Source of the DNA: JBAZDC01 sp041654595
GTDB lineage: Bacteria > Pseudomonadota > Gammaproteobacteria > Burkholderiales > Burkholderiaceae_B
Assembly: GCA_964551305.1 (NCBI GenBank)
Contig: CAZKBT010000013.1
Location: forward strand, 1-57,702
DNA length: 57,702 nt
Reading direction: 5' to 3'
Below, piece after piece: positions 1 through 8,151 of the stretch (the first letter of the stretch is position 1; each line of letters opens with the position of its first letter). The position numbers and the translations under genes were made by a program. The notes beneath the pieces were generated by a model. The model made no database searches, had not been told where the DNA came from, and worked only from the letters and a program-made list of their open reading frames with translations.

Positions 1-100
1 GGAAATCGATTTCTTGAAAAGAAGTGTATGCAGTTTCGGATAGAGTGTCAACGGTACGTTGAAGCGTGCTCTGGGGCCCGAGCAGAACGGCGCGCGCCGC
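1..100. other. Left edge, no gene recognised
   Basis: This stretch lies downstream of the LysR gene that ends at 101. I see no convincing start, ribosome binding site or conserved peptide in it on either strand. It may hold the end of a transcript entering from outside the window. Confidence 0.4.
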
Positions 101-1012
101 TCAGTCCGTTTTCAGGCCTTGCGCGAGCAGTTGCCGCGCGCACGCCCTGATCGTCTCGACAAACTGAGCGACGACCAAGGACTTGGGCCGTTTCGGGGAA
201 AACAGAAAACGCGGGACGACCGGAAGCTTCGGACGAAAAGCGCGCGACACCAGCCCAGGGAAGGCATTGGTCGTCAAGGTGAACGGGTCGATCAGCGCCA
301 CCGCGCCCACTTGGGAAACCATGGCGCATATCGTCAGCGTGCTGTTGGACTCCAGGCAAACCTGATAGGGCACGTCATAGGTCCGGAAGGCTTCGTGCAG
401 GCGCCACGACGTCACGGTGTCCTCGCCGAACGAGATCAGCTTGTGGCCATCCAGCAAAGGCGGCGTAAGCGCGTCGTGCGCGGCCAGGGGATGGTCGCGG
501 TGCATGACGCAACAGATCTCGCTGCTGCAAAACTCCTCTACTTCCAGCGTGCCCGTCGGCGCCGAAACGTCGATGATGCCGATGTCGACCTGGCTGGTAT
601 TGACGTACTCGACCACGTGCCGGGTCGGCAAGGCATGCACGACGAACGACACGTCCGGATAGTGCTTGTGGAAAGCACCCACGGCGCGCGCCACGACGGA
701 AGTGCCTATGGTGGAGACCGTGGCGATCGTCAGCTTGCCTCGCGCGCCTTTGCGGATCTCGGCGGCCGTCTGGCTGACGGACTCGATGCTGCCGAACATG
801 CGCTCGATTTCCGGCATCAGCGCATCCGCCTCTGGCGTGCAAATCAAGCGGCCCTTCACTCTTTGGAAAAGCGTCAGCTTGAGCTCGTCCTGCAGCAAAT
901 GCAGGGTCTTGGTTACCGCCGGCTGCGACACGTGCAATGCCCGTGCCGCAGCCGACACGGAGCCGGTCCTGACGACGGCGCGAAACACCTCGAGATGCCT
1001 GACATTCAACAT
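101..1012 (-). CDS. LysR-family transcriptional regulator
   Basis: Predicted DNA-binding regulator of the divergent aldehyde dehydrogenase/ABC transporter operon that starts at 1150. The 303-residue length is typical of LysR proteins. Residues 1-60 form the winged helix-turn-helix, seen in the stretch RHLEVFRAVVRTGSVSAAA followed by LHVSQPAVTKTL. The rest, from about residue 90 (GKLTIATVSTIG), is the periplasmic-binding-protein-like effector domain. Its divergent position, with a 137-base gap to the operon, is the classical LysR arrangement. A 16-base inverted repeat at 1021-1036, right in front of its own start, is a likely autoregulatory site. The effector is unknown; a substrate or intermediate of the neighbouring pathway is the obvious inference. 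Confidence 0.93.
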   Translation of the reverse strand: MLNVRHLEVFRAVVRTGSVSAAARALHVSQPAVTKTLHLLQDELKLTLFQRVKGRLICTPEADALMPEIERMFGSIESVSQTAAEIRKGARGKLTIATVSTIGTSVVARAVGAFHKHYPDVSFVVHALPTRHVVEYVNTSQVDIGIIDVSAPTGTLEVEEFCSSEICCVMHRDHPLAAHDALTPPLLDGHKLISFGEDTVTSWRLHEAFRTYDVPYQVCLESNSTLTICAMVSQVGAVALIDPFTLTTNAFPGLVSRAFRPKLPVVPRFLFSPKRPKSLVVAQFVETIRACARQLLAQGLKTD

Positions 1013-1020
1013 GACGCCAA

Positions 1021-1036
1021 TCCATAACTTTATGGA
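1021..1036. promoter_or_regulatory. Inverted repeat, probable LysR operator
   Basis: The sequence TCCATAACTTTATGGA has perfect 7-base arms around a CT centre. It lies 9 bases upstream of the LysR start codon in the divergent intergenic region, where LysR proteins normally bind. A second, imperfect dyad (ACA..ATATAT..TGT) sits at 1064-1079, nearer the operon. Both being binding sites is inference. Confidence 0.5.
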
Positions 1037-1149
1037 ATCTTTAAGATGATTTTTTTATATTAGACATTATATATGGTGTTTCCTATACTTTTTTTGCAGG
1101 TCGACGTTCCACCGTCGGCAGTCATTATCCAGCCCCAAGGAGACAGGCA

Positions 1150-2643
1150 GTGAGCATTCCCGATAAAAGCGCATGGACTGAACGAGCCCGGAACCTGAAG
1201 CCCGAATGGCGCGCCTTCATCGATGGGCAATACCACGAAGCGCTCTCGGGGGAAACGTTCGACACGATCAACCCCGCCACCGGAAAGACGATCGCCCGGA
1301 TCGCGGCGTGCGACTCGGCCGACGTCGACCTGGCGGTCCGATCGGCGCGCAAGGCCTTCGAATCCGGCGTGTGGTCCCGCCGCGCCCCGGCCGAGCGCAA
1401 ACAAATACTGCTGCGGTTCGCCGAATCGCTGCTCGAGAATCGCGAAGAGCTCGCGCTGCTGGAGTCCCTGGACGTCGGCAAGCCCATCAGCAACGCCTAC
1501 AACGGCGACATCGTCAGCGCATCCACGTGCATACAGTGGTATGCCGAAGCCATCGACAAGCTGTACGGCGAAACGGCGCCCTCCTCGCCGGGCATGGTGA
1601 CCATGATCGTGCGCGAGCCGATAGGCGTGGTCGCGGCCGTCGTCCCATGGAACTACCCCTTGTCCATGTCCGCATGGAAGCTGGGACCCGCGCTGGCCGC
1701 GGGAAACTCCGTGATCCTCAAGCCGGCCGAGCAGTCGCCATTGACGGCCGTGCGCATTGCCCGGCTCGCCGTCGAGGCGGGCATTCCACCGGGCGTATTC
1801 AATGTCGTGCCCGGCTTCGGGCACACGGCGGGAAAAGCCCTGGGCCTGCACATGGACGTCGATGCCGTCGGCTTTACCGGTTCCACGGAAGTGGGCAAGC
1901 TGTTCATGCAGTATTCGGGCATGTCCAACATCAAGCGCATAGGCCTGGAGTGCGGCGGCAAGAGCCCCCACATCGTGATGGCCGACTGCACCGATCTCGA
2001 TGCCGCGGCGCGATCCGTGGCGGCGGGCATATTCAGCAATAGCGGCCAGGTGTGCAATGCGGGCTCGCGCCTGATCGTCCAAGCGCCCATCAAGGACGAG
2101 CTGCTGGAACGCATCCGCAGCCACGCGCAGGAGATGCGTCCCGGCGATCCGCTGGATCCCGCCACGCGCATGGGTCCGGTCGTCAGCAAGGAACAATTCA
2201 CCCGTGTCCGCGACTACATCCAGGTCGGCCAGCGGGAAGGCGCGCAATTGATCGTCGGCGGCAACGCCCTGTATCCGGAAACGGGCGGCTACTTCATCGA
2301 ACCGACCGTGTTCGACACCGTAAGCAACGATATGCGCATCGCCCAGGAAGAAATCTTCGGACCCGTGCTGGGCACGATCACCGTCGACACGCTGGAGCAG
2401 GCCATCGACGTGGCGAACGACACCATTTACGGGCTGGCCGCCGCCATCTGGACCAGCGACGTAAGCCAGGCCCACCAAGCCGCCGGCCGCCTGCGCGCAG
2501 GCGTCGTCTGGGTGAATTGCTTCGACCGCGGCACGATGTCTTCGCCTTTCGGCGGATTCAAACAATCGGGCTTCGGCCGTGACAAGTCGATGCATGCTTT
2601 CGATAAATACATGGATTGGAAGGCCGTTTGGATCGCGATGTGA
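1150..2643 (+). CDS. NAD(P)-dependent aldehyde dehydrogenase
   Basis: Oxidises an aldehyde to its carboxylate. The 497-residue protein is a full-length ALDH-superfamily member resembling PuuC-type and betaine-aldehyde-type enzymes. The general base Glu267 (in LECGGKSPH) and the nucleophile Cys302 (in NSGQVCNAGSR) are both present, as are the nucleotide-binding GFTGSTEVG loop and the VVPWNYP segment. The start is GTG, chosen for the strong AAGGAGA ribosome binding site just upstream and for the homologous N-terminus. It is the first gene of an operon with a PotABCD-like importer, a PYROXD2-like flavoprotein and an acyl-CoA ligase. It probably acts on an aldehyde formed from the imported compound. 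The exact substrate cannot be told from sequence. Confidence 0.93.
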   Translation: MSIPDKSAWTERARNLKPEWRAFIDGQYHEALSGETFDTINPATGKTIARIAACDSADVDLAVRSARKAFESGVWSRRAPAERKQILLRFAESLLENREELALLESLDVGKPISNAYNGDIVSASTCIQWYAEAIDKLYGETAPSSPGMVTMIVREPIGVVAAVVPWNYPLSMSAWKLGPALAAGNSVILKPAEQSPLTAVRIARLAVEAGIPPGVFNVVPGFGHTAGKALGLHMDVDAVGFTGSTEVGKLFMQYSGMSNIKRIGLECGGKSPHIVMADCTDLDAAARSVAAGIFSNSGQVCNAGSRLIVQAPIKDELLERIRSHAQEMRPGDPLDPATRMGPVVSKEQFTRVRDYIQVGQREGAQLIVGGNALYPETGGYFIEPTVFDTVSNDMRIAQEEIFGPVLGTITVDTLEQAIDVANDTIYGLAAAIWTSDVSQAHQAAGRLRAGVVWVNCFDRGTMSSPFGGFKQSGFGRDKSMHAFDKYMDWKAVWIAM

Positions 2644-2686
2644 CGACGTGAAGCAACAACCCGCTCAACTGACCAGGAGACAGAGT

Positions 2687-3748
2687 ATGAAGAACAACGA
2701 AAGACAAATAAACGCGGTACGCAGAACCGTCTTGAAAACAGGCGGGGCCATGATAGGCGCTGGCATGCTGGGTTGGCCCGGCCTCGCGCGATCGCAAACG
2801 CGCAGCATTGCCGTGACCTGCTGGGGCGGCGCCTACGAGCAAGCTATCCGAAGCGCGTTTGCCGAGCCCTTTACCAAGGAAACCGGCATAGGCGTAAACC
2901 TGATCAATAACGCGGACCTGACGAGAATGAAGGTCCAGGTGCAAGGCAAGAACGTCAGCTGGGACGTGTTCGACAGCATCGGCCCCCAGATCATGACCGG
3001 CGCGCGCGAAGGACTATGGGAAAACATCGACACTTCGATCGTCGACACCTCGGGCTTGCAGCAAAAGACCGGCGCCGATCACGTCGGCACCTATTCCTAT
3101 GCCGGCGGCATCGGCTTCGATCCCAAGCGTTTTCCTGAAGGCAAGCATCCCACCACTTTCGCGGAGCTTTGGGACGTAAAGGGGTTTCCCGGACGACGCG
3201 GCCTGAGATCGCGCATCAGCGAGAATCTCGAAATGGCGCTGCTGGCGGACGGCGTCGCGCCAGATCAGCTTTACCCGCTGGACATCGAGCGCGGCTTCAA
3301 GGCCCTGGACCGCATCAAGGACTCCGTACGCAAATGGATAGAAACCACGCCTGAAACGGTGTCGCTGATCGCCAGCAACGAAGTCGATTTCACCTACACG
3401 TATCTCAGTCGCGTGCTGCCGGCCCAGCGAGCGGGAACCTCCGTGCAGATGTCCATGGCCCAGACGCTCAATAGCCTGGAATACCTGGCCGTGCCCAAGC
3501 ACGGAAAGAACACCGAAGCGGCGATGCGGTACGTCGCCTTCTGCCTGCGCCCCGATCGCCAGGCGGCGTTCTGCAACCAGGTCGAATTCGCACCCAACGT
3601 TCCCGCCGCCATGGATCTCATCGACGAGCAAGCCAGGCAACGCATGCCCGACATGAAGAGTCCCAACAGCATCATCGTCGACGACGGCTGGTGGGGCGAG
3701 CACTACGATGCCCTGCAGCACCGCTTTACCGAGTGGATGCTGACCTGA
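2687..3748 (+). CDS. ABC transporter substrate-binding protein (PotD-like)
   Basis: Periplasmic receptor of a polyamine-type ABC importer. It is 353 residues long from the ATG at 2687, which follows a GGAGA-type binding site; longer in-frame extensions run into the preceding gene. The N-terminus carries an RRTVLKTGG twin-arginine-like motif and a hydrophobic segment ending near ARSQT, so export by Tat or Sec is expected. The mature part begins with SIAVTCWGGAYEQA, characteristic of the PotD/spermidine-putrescine-binding family. The two permeases and, after an inserted flavoprotein gene, the ATPase follow in the same operon. The family binds polyamines, but related receptors take other small organic molecules, so the ligand here is open. 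Confidence 0.9.
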   Translation: MKNNERQINAVRRTVLKTGGAMIGAGMLGWPGLARSQTRSIAVTCWGGAYEQAIRSAFAEPFTKETGIGVNLINNADLTRMKVQVQGKNVSWDVFDSIGPQIMTGAREGLWENIDTSIVDTSGLQQKTGADHVGTYSYAGGIGFDPKRFPEGKHPTTFAELWDVKGFPGRRGLRSRISENLEMALLADGVAPDQLYPLDIERGFKALDRIKDSVRKWIETTPETVSLIASNEVDFTYTYLSRVLPAQRAGTSVQMSMAQTLNSLEYLAVPKHGKNTEAAMRYVAFCLRPDRQAAFCNQVEFAPNVPAAMDLIDEQARQRMPDMKSPNSIIVDDGWWGEHYDALQHRFTEWMLT

Positions 3749-3763
3749 CCGGAAAGGCCACGC

Positions 3764-4600
3764 ATGATCTATTTCCTGGAGCGGCGGTTTGCCCTTCTCT
3801 TGCTGCTGCCCTTGTGCATGCTGTTGCTGGCGTTTTTCCTATGGCCGTTGGGCGTGGTAGCGTGGGCCAGTATTTATGACGGCGGCTTCACGCCGCGCGG
3901 CTACGCCACCGTCGTCGGCAGCGGCCTGATCAGGCAGGTCGCCGTGAATACCCTGAGCATCAGCGCATGGGCGACCCTCACCAGCCTGATATTGGGGTAT
4001 GCGATCGCCATACACTTGGCTCGGCTGCCTGCGCGCAAGCGAACGCCGTATCTCGTCCTGGTCATGCTGCCGTTCTGGACCAGCATTCTGGTCAAGAGCT
4101 TTGCGTTCACGGTCGCGCTGGGCACGTCGGGCATCGTCAATCAGCTCCTGGGCTGGATATCGGGCGGCGCCTGGCACCTCGAGATGATGTTCAACCGCAT
4201 AGGGGTCATCATCGGCATGACCAACTACCTGCTGCCGTTCATGGTGCTGCCCATCATGGCCAGCCTGCTGAGCCAGAATCCGAGCTTGCCCCTGGCCGCG
4301 AAGATCATGGGGGCGGGTCCTGTGCGCATCTTCCTGCGCATCACGCTGCCCCTGAGCCTGCCCGGCGTCGCCGCGGGAGTGCTCATGTGCCTGACGCTTT
4401 CCCTGGGCATGTACATTACGCCGGCCCTGCTGGGCGGCAGGAAGGACATGATGCTGGCCAACCTGATCGACTTCTATACGCGCCAGACCCTGGACTGGAA
4501 CGTCGCGTCGGCCATCGCAGTCGCCCTGCTCGCCGTCTCGGGCGTGCTCATGCTGCTGCTTACCCGGTTTCAGCGCGACAGGGGAATCAGCCATGCGTAA
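3764..4600 (+). CDS. ABC transporter permease (PotB-like)
   Basis: Inner-membrane permease of the polyamine-type importer, 278 residues, with an N-terminal membrane segment (LLLLLPLCMLLLAFFLWPLG) and further hydrophobic spans. Near residue 185 it carries the cytoplasmic EAA-like coupling loop (KIMGAGPVRIFLRITLPLS) that contacts the ATPase. The ATG has a GGAAAGG binding site. The end overlaps the next permease by 8 bases, which indicates translational coupling and a PotB/PotC heterodimer. Partner proteins are the receptor just upstream and the ATPase at 7041. Confidence 0.92.
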   Translation: MIYFLERRFALLLLLPLCMLLLAFFLWPLGVVAWASIYDGGFTPRGYATVVGSGLIRQVAVNTLSISAWATLTSLILGYAIAIHLARLPARKRTPYLVLVMLPFWTSILVKSFAFTVALGTSGIVNQLLGWISGGAWHLEMMFNRIGVIIGMTNYLLPFMVLPIMASLLSQNPSLPLAAKIMGAGPVRIFLRITLPLSLPGVAAGVLMCLTLSLGMYITPALLGGRKDMMLANLIDFYTRQTLDWNVASAIAVALLAVSGVLMLLLTRFQRDRGISHA

Positions 4601-5405
4601 TATGTCCAGCACGGTATCCACCTCGATCTGGCGCATGCTCGGCCGCGCGCTGGCATGGCTGGGATACGCATTGCTCATCCTGCCCAGCCTGATCATCATC
4701 CCCATCTCGTTCGGCGGGGGACAGGAGCTGGCGTTTCCGCCCAAATCCTTTTCCTTGTCCCTCTTCGTCCAATTCGTGAACGACCCGTCGTGGTGGGGAA
4801 GCGCGCTGAAAAGCCTGGTCATCGCAAGCGCCACCACGGTGCTTTCGCTGCTGATCGGCTTGCCCGCCGCCTATGGCCTGGCGCGCGGCTCCTTCCGGGG
4901 CAGGCGCGTGATCGAAGCCTGCGCACTGGCGCCCATGCTCGTGCCCGTCATCGTCCTGGGACTGGGCGTGTACATGCACTTCTCCACGCTATCGCTGGTG
5001 GATACCATGCCTGGAGTAGTGCTGGCCCACACCGTTCTGGTCCTGCCCTTCATGCTGGTCGCGATCGGCTCCGGCCTGCGCCATACCGATATCGCGCTCG
5101 AGACGGTGGCCAGGGTGATGGGAGCGAGCCGCCTGCGTATTTTCTTCGAGGTCGTGCTGCCCCAGATCAAGACTTCCGTTCTGGTCGGCGCCATGTTCGC
5201 TTTCCTGATCTCGTTCGACGAGGTCGTGATCGCCTACTTCATCACCGGCCCCGGCACGGAAACCCTGCCGGTCAAGATGTATAGCGCCATCCGATGGGAA
5301 GTCTCGCCGGTGCTGGCCGCGGTTTCCACATTGCTGACCATACTTTCGCTGCTGTTCTGCCTGGCCGTCATGGCTTTGCAACCCAAAGACGACGCAAATC
5401 AATAA
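4593..5405 (+). CDS. ABC transporter permease (PotC-like)
   Basis: Second inner-membrane permease of the same importer, 270 residues. It has an N-terminal membrane helix (ALAWLGYALLILPSLIIIPI), several further spans, and the coupling loop near residue 172 (RVMGASRLRIFFEVVLPQI). It starts inside the end of the preceding permease gene, so the two are probably made in equal amounts. After a 16-base gap the flavoprotein gene begins, which is unusual because the ATPase gene is normally next to the permeases. Confidence 0.92.
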   Translation: MRNMSSTVSTSIWRMLGRALAWLGYALLILPSLIIIPISFGGGQELAFPPKSFSLSLFVQFVNDPSWWGSALKSLVIASATTVLSLLIGLPAAYGLARGSFRGRRVIEACALAPMLVPVIVLGLGVYMHFSTLSLVDTMPGVVLAHTVLVLPFMLVAIGSGLRHTDIALETVARVMGASRLRIFFEVVLPQIKTSVLVGAMFAFLISFDEVVIAYFITGPGTETLPVKMYSAIRWEVSPVLAAVSTLLTILSLLFCLAVMALQPKDDANQ

Positions 5406-5421
5406 TAGGAAGGACACAACC

Positions 5422-7011
5422 ATGACGCAAACTTATGATGCGCTTATCGTCGGAGGCGGCCATAACGGTCTCGTGTGCGGCAGCTATCTGGCGCGCGCCG
5501 GCAAGCGCGTCTGCGTGCTGGAGCGGCGTCATCAGGTCGGCGGAGCGGCGGTCAGCGAAGAGGTATGGCCGGGCTACCGCGTCTCGGTCGCGTCCTACAC
5601 CATGGCGCTGCTGCAGCCGCGCATCATGCTGGACCTGGAACTCGCCCGGCATGGGCTGGAAGTCATCAAACCCACGCCGATGACCCACTTCTTCGATCAC
5701 GACCGCTACCTGGTGTTCTCGGATTCCCTGGAACAGGTACAGCGCGACATCGCGCGGTACAGCCCGGCCGATGCGACAGCCTATCCGCTTTTCCGCGAAC
5801 ATATGCAAAAGCTCGGACGCGTGGTCATGCGTCTGCTTTGGGAGATTCCTCCCGATCCGGGCGCATCCGATCTGAAGTCCAGAATGAGCCTGCTGAAGTT
5901 CGCCTGGCGCTATCGCAATCTGGGCGCGGCGTTCCATGACCTGTACGACGCCTTGACGCTGAGCGCCGAAGAATTTCTGCGCAGATGGTTCGAATCGGAA
6001 CACGTCATCACGGCGCTGGGCTTCTATGCATCATGCGGCGGAGCGACGACGACGATAGGCGAGCCGGGCTCGGCCTATATCCTGCTACGGGGCTACGTGC
6101 GCGACCATGCTACACAAGCGGGCCCCGCGGGTTTCATTCGAGGCGGCATGGGCCGGATCTCGGATGCGATCGCCTCGGCGGGCCGGGAAGCGGGCATGGA
6201 AATTCGCTGTGACAGCGCCGTGGCGCGCATCATCACTCGGCAAGGCCGCGCATGCGGCGTCGAACTCGAAAGCGGCGAAACACTGCCGGCGCGAACCGTC
6301 GTATCGAACGTTCCTTCGAAGACCCTGTTCCAGAAACTGCTTTCTCCCCAGGACTCGACGGCCGGCTTTCTGCGCCGCATCGGACAGATACGGGATCGGT
6401 CCACGGCATTCAAAGTGCATATCGCGCTGAATCGGCTCCCGAGCTTCACCGGCTTCGATGGCGAAACCGCGGGCTTCGCCTACCCGGCGCAGTTGCGGAT
6501 AGGCCTGTCCCTGAATGCATTGGAGGCTTCTTATGCCCAGGCCAAGCGCGGCGAGATCACCCAGGAACCCGCGCTGGTCGTCACCACGCCCAGCGTGCTG
6601 GACGACAGCGTCGCCCCGCCGGGCAAGCACCTGATGGTCGTTTTCGGACAGCACATACCCTATCGCGTCGCCGGCCGGGAGTGGACCGCCGAGCACCGCG
6701 CCCATTTCATCGATAGCGTGCTCGATACGCTTTCGCGCTACGCCCCGGACATAAGGGACTGCGTGCAAGACGTCGACTTGCTGACCCCAGCCGACCTGGA
6801 ACGCGTCTTCGGCTTGCCCGGCGGACATGTCCATCACGGCGAGCTCAGCGCCGATCAGGCATTCTTCAAGCGCCCAGTGCCAGGCGCCGCCGACTATCGA
6901 ACACCGATCAAGGGCCTCTTTCAGTGCGGCGCATCGGTGCACCCCGGCGGCGGCGTTACCGGCGTGCCCGGACACAACGCGGCGAAAGTCATTCTGCAAG
7001 CGATGCGATAA
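5422..7011 (+). CDS. PYROXD2-like FAD-dependent oxidoreductase
   Basis: A 529-residue flavoprotein of the phytoene-desaturase/amine-oxidase fold. The N-terminal Rossmann motif DALIVGGGHNGLVCG is followed by a second FAD contact (VLERRHQVGGAA) near residue 32. The C-terminus has the conserved HPGGGVTGVPGHNAA signature of the PYROXD2-type branch. The family oxidises or desaturates small molecules with FAD, but bacterial members of this branch have few known reactions. It lies between the PotC-like permease and the PotA-like ATPase, so it almost certainly acts on the imported compound. If it releases an aldehyde from an amine, the aldehyde dehydrogenase at 1150 would take it further; that link is inference. 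It carries no signal peptide and should be cytoplasmic. Confidence 0.85.
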   Translation: MTQTYDALIVGGGHNGLVCGSYLARAGKRVCVLERRHQVGGAAVSEEVWPGYRVSVASYTMALLQPRIMLDLELARHGLEVIKPTPMTHFFDHDRYLVFSDSLEQVQRDIARYSPADATAYPLFREHMQKLGRVVMRLLWEIPPDPGASDLKSRMSLLKFAWRYRNLGAAFHDLYDALTLSAEEFLRRWFESEHVITALGFYASCGGATTTIGEPGSAYILLRGYVRDHATQAGPAGFIRGGMGRISDAIASAGREAGMEIRCDSAVARIITRQGRACGVELESGETLPARTVVSNVPSKTLFQKLLSPQDSTAGFLRRIGQIRDRSTAFKVHIALNRLPSFTGFDGETAGFAYPAQLRIGLSLNALEASYAQAKRGEITQEPALVVTTPSVLDDSVAPPGKHLMVVFGQHIPYRVAGREWTAEHRAHFIDSVLDTLSRYAPDIRDCVQDVDLLTPADLERVFGLPGGHVHHGELSADQAFFKRPVPGAADYRTPIKGLFQCGASVHPGGGVTGVPGHNAAKVILQAMR

Positions 7012-7040
7012 GCCCATGCGTGGCGGAACAAGGATTCACT

Positions 7041-8117
7041 ATGAACATGATCGAACTCAGGAACGTCTCAAGAAGGTATGGCAACGTCCAGGCGCTAAGC
7101 ACCGTCAATCTCAGCATTAAGAAAGGCGAGTTCGTCACCCTGCTCGGCCCCAGCGGCTCGGGCAAGACCACCTTGCTCAATCTCGTGGCCGGCACCGTGC
7201 CGCCTTCGACGGGCCAGGTGCTCATCAACGGCGAGGACGTCACGACCAAGCCGCCCAGCGAGCGCGGCCTGGGGATGGTGTTTCAGAACTACGCCTTGAT
7301 GCCGCACATGACGGTCTATGAAAATATCGCGTTTCCCCTGCGGGTGCGGCGCCTTCCATCGGCCGAGATAAAGAAGAAGGTGCGCGACGTCCTGGACCTG
7401 GTGCGCTTGCCCGGCGTCGCCGACAGGAAACCCAAGGCGCTGTCGGGCGGCCAGCAACAGCGTGTCTCTCTGGCGCGTTGCATCGTCTACAACCCGGCGC
7501 TGATCCTGCTGGATGAACCTCTCGGCGCGCTGGACAAGAAGCTGCGCGAGCAAATGCAGCTGGAAATCAGGCGCGTGCATGCCGAACTGGGCATCACCAT
7601 GCTGAACGTGACCCATGACCAGGACGAGGCGCTGACCATGTCGGACCGGATCATCCTGATGAACGAGGGCCGCATCGAGCAAGAGGCGTCGTCGGAAGCG
7701 CTGTATTTCCAGCCTGAAACAGTCTTCGCGGCCGACTTCGTGGGATCGGCCAATCTGGTGGACGGCACGATACGTGCGCGAGAAGCGGACATGCTGACGG
7801 TCGAAACCGGCCTGGGCGCGTTGCGCCTTCCCGCGCCGCAGGGGCTGGGATCGACGGCCACGGCCGTCACCATACTTCTGCGCCCGGAAAGCCTGACGCT
7901 GAGCCGCGAATCAGCGGGCGCCGACCCCGCGCACAGCGCCACCGGCGTCCTGGAGGACTCCATCATGATGGGCAGCACCGTGCGGCACCACGTGCGCATC
8001 GCGGGCGACCTCCTTATTACCGTGCAAGAACAGAATCAGCGTCATCGCGCGCGCGTGCCGCGCGGCTCGCCGGTCTTTATCCAGTGGTCGCCAAAGGATT
8101 GCCTGGTACTGCCCTGA
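7041..8117 (+). CDS. ABC transporter ATP-binding protein (PotA-like)
   Basis: ATPase that powers the importer encoded at 2687-5405. It is 358 residues from the ATG at 7041; the in-frame ATG at 7047 is an alternative. Walker A is GPSGSGKTT, the ABC signature is LSGGQQQR, Walker B is LILLDEPLG, and the H-loop follows in LNVTHDQDEA. The C-terminal third (from about residue 235, ADFVGSANLVDGTI) is a TOBE/OB-fold regulatory domain, as in PotA and MalK. The length and domain order match the PotA family (about 360-380 residues). Confidence 0.93.
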   Translation: MNMIELRNVSRRYGNVQALSTVNLSIKKGEFVTLLGPSGSGKTTLLNLVAGTVPPSTGQVLINGEDVTTKPPSERGLGMVFQNYALMPHMTVYENIAFPLRVRRLPSAEIKKKVRDVLDLVRLPGVADRKPKALSGGQQQRVSLARCIVYNPALILLDEPLGALDKKLREQMQLEIRRVHAELGITMLNVTHDQDEALTMSDRIILMNEGRIEQEASSEALYFQPETVFAADFVGSANLVDGTIRAREADMLTVETGLGALRLPAPQGLGSTATAVTILLRPESLTLSRESAGADPAHSATGVLEDSIMMGSTVRHHVRIAGDLLITVQEQNQRHRARVPRGSPVFIQWSPKDCLVLP

Positions 8118-8151
8118 GCAAACATACCAACAGATAGTTACGGAGTTGAAT

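Noticed and set aside
1060..2595. A 511-residue minus-strand open frame opposite the aldehyde dehydrogenase gene
   Set aside because: It mirrors a well supported enzyme gene, has low-complexity Ala/Arg/Gly/His composition and no motif.
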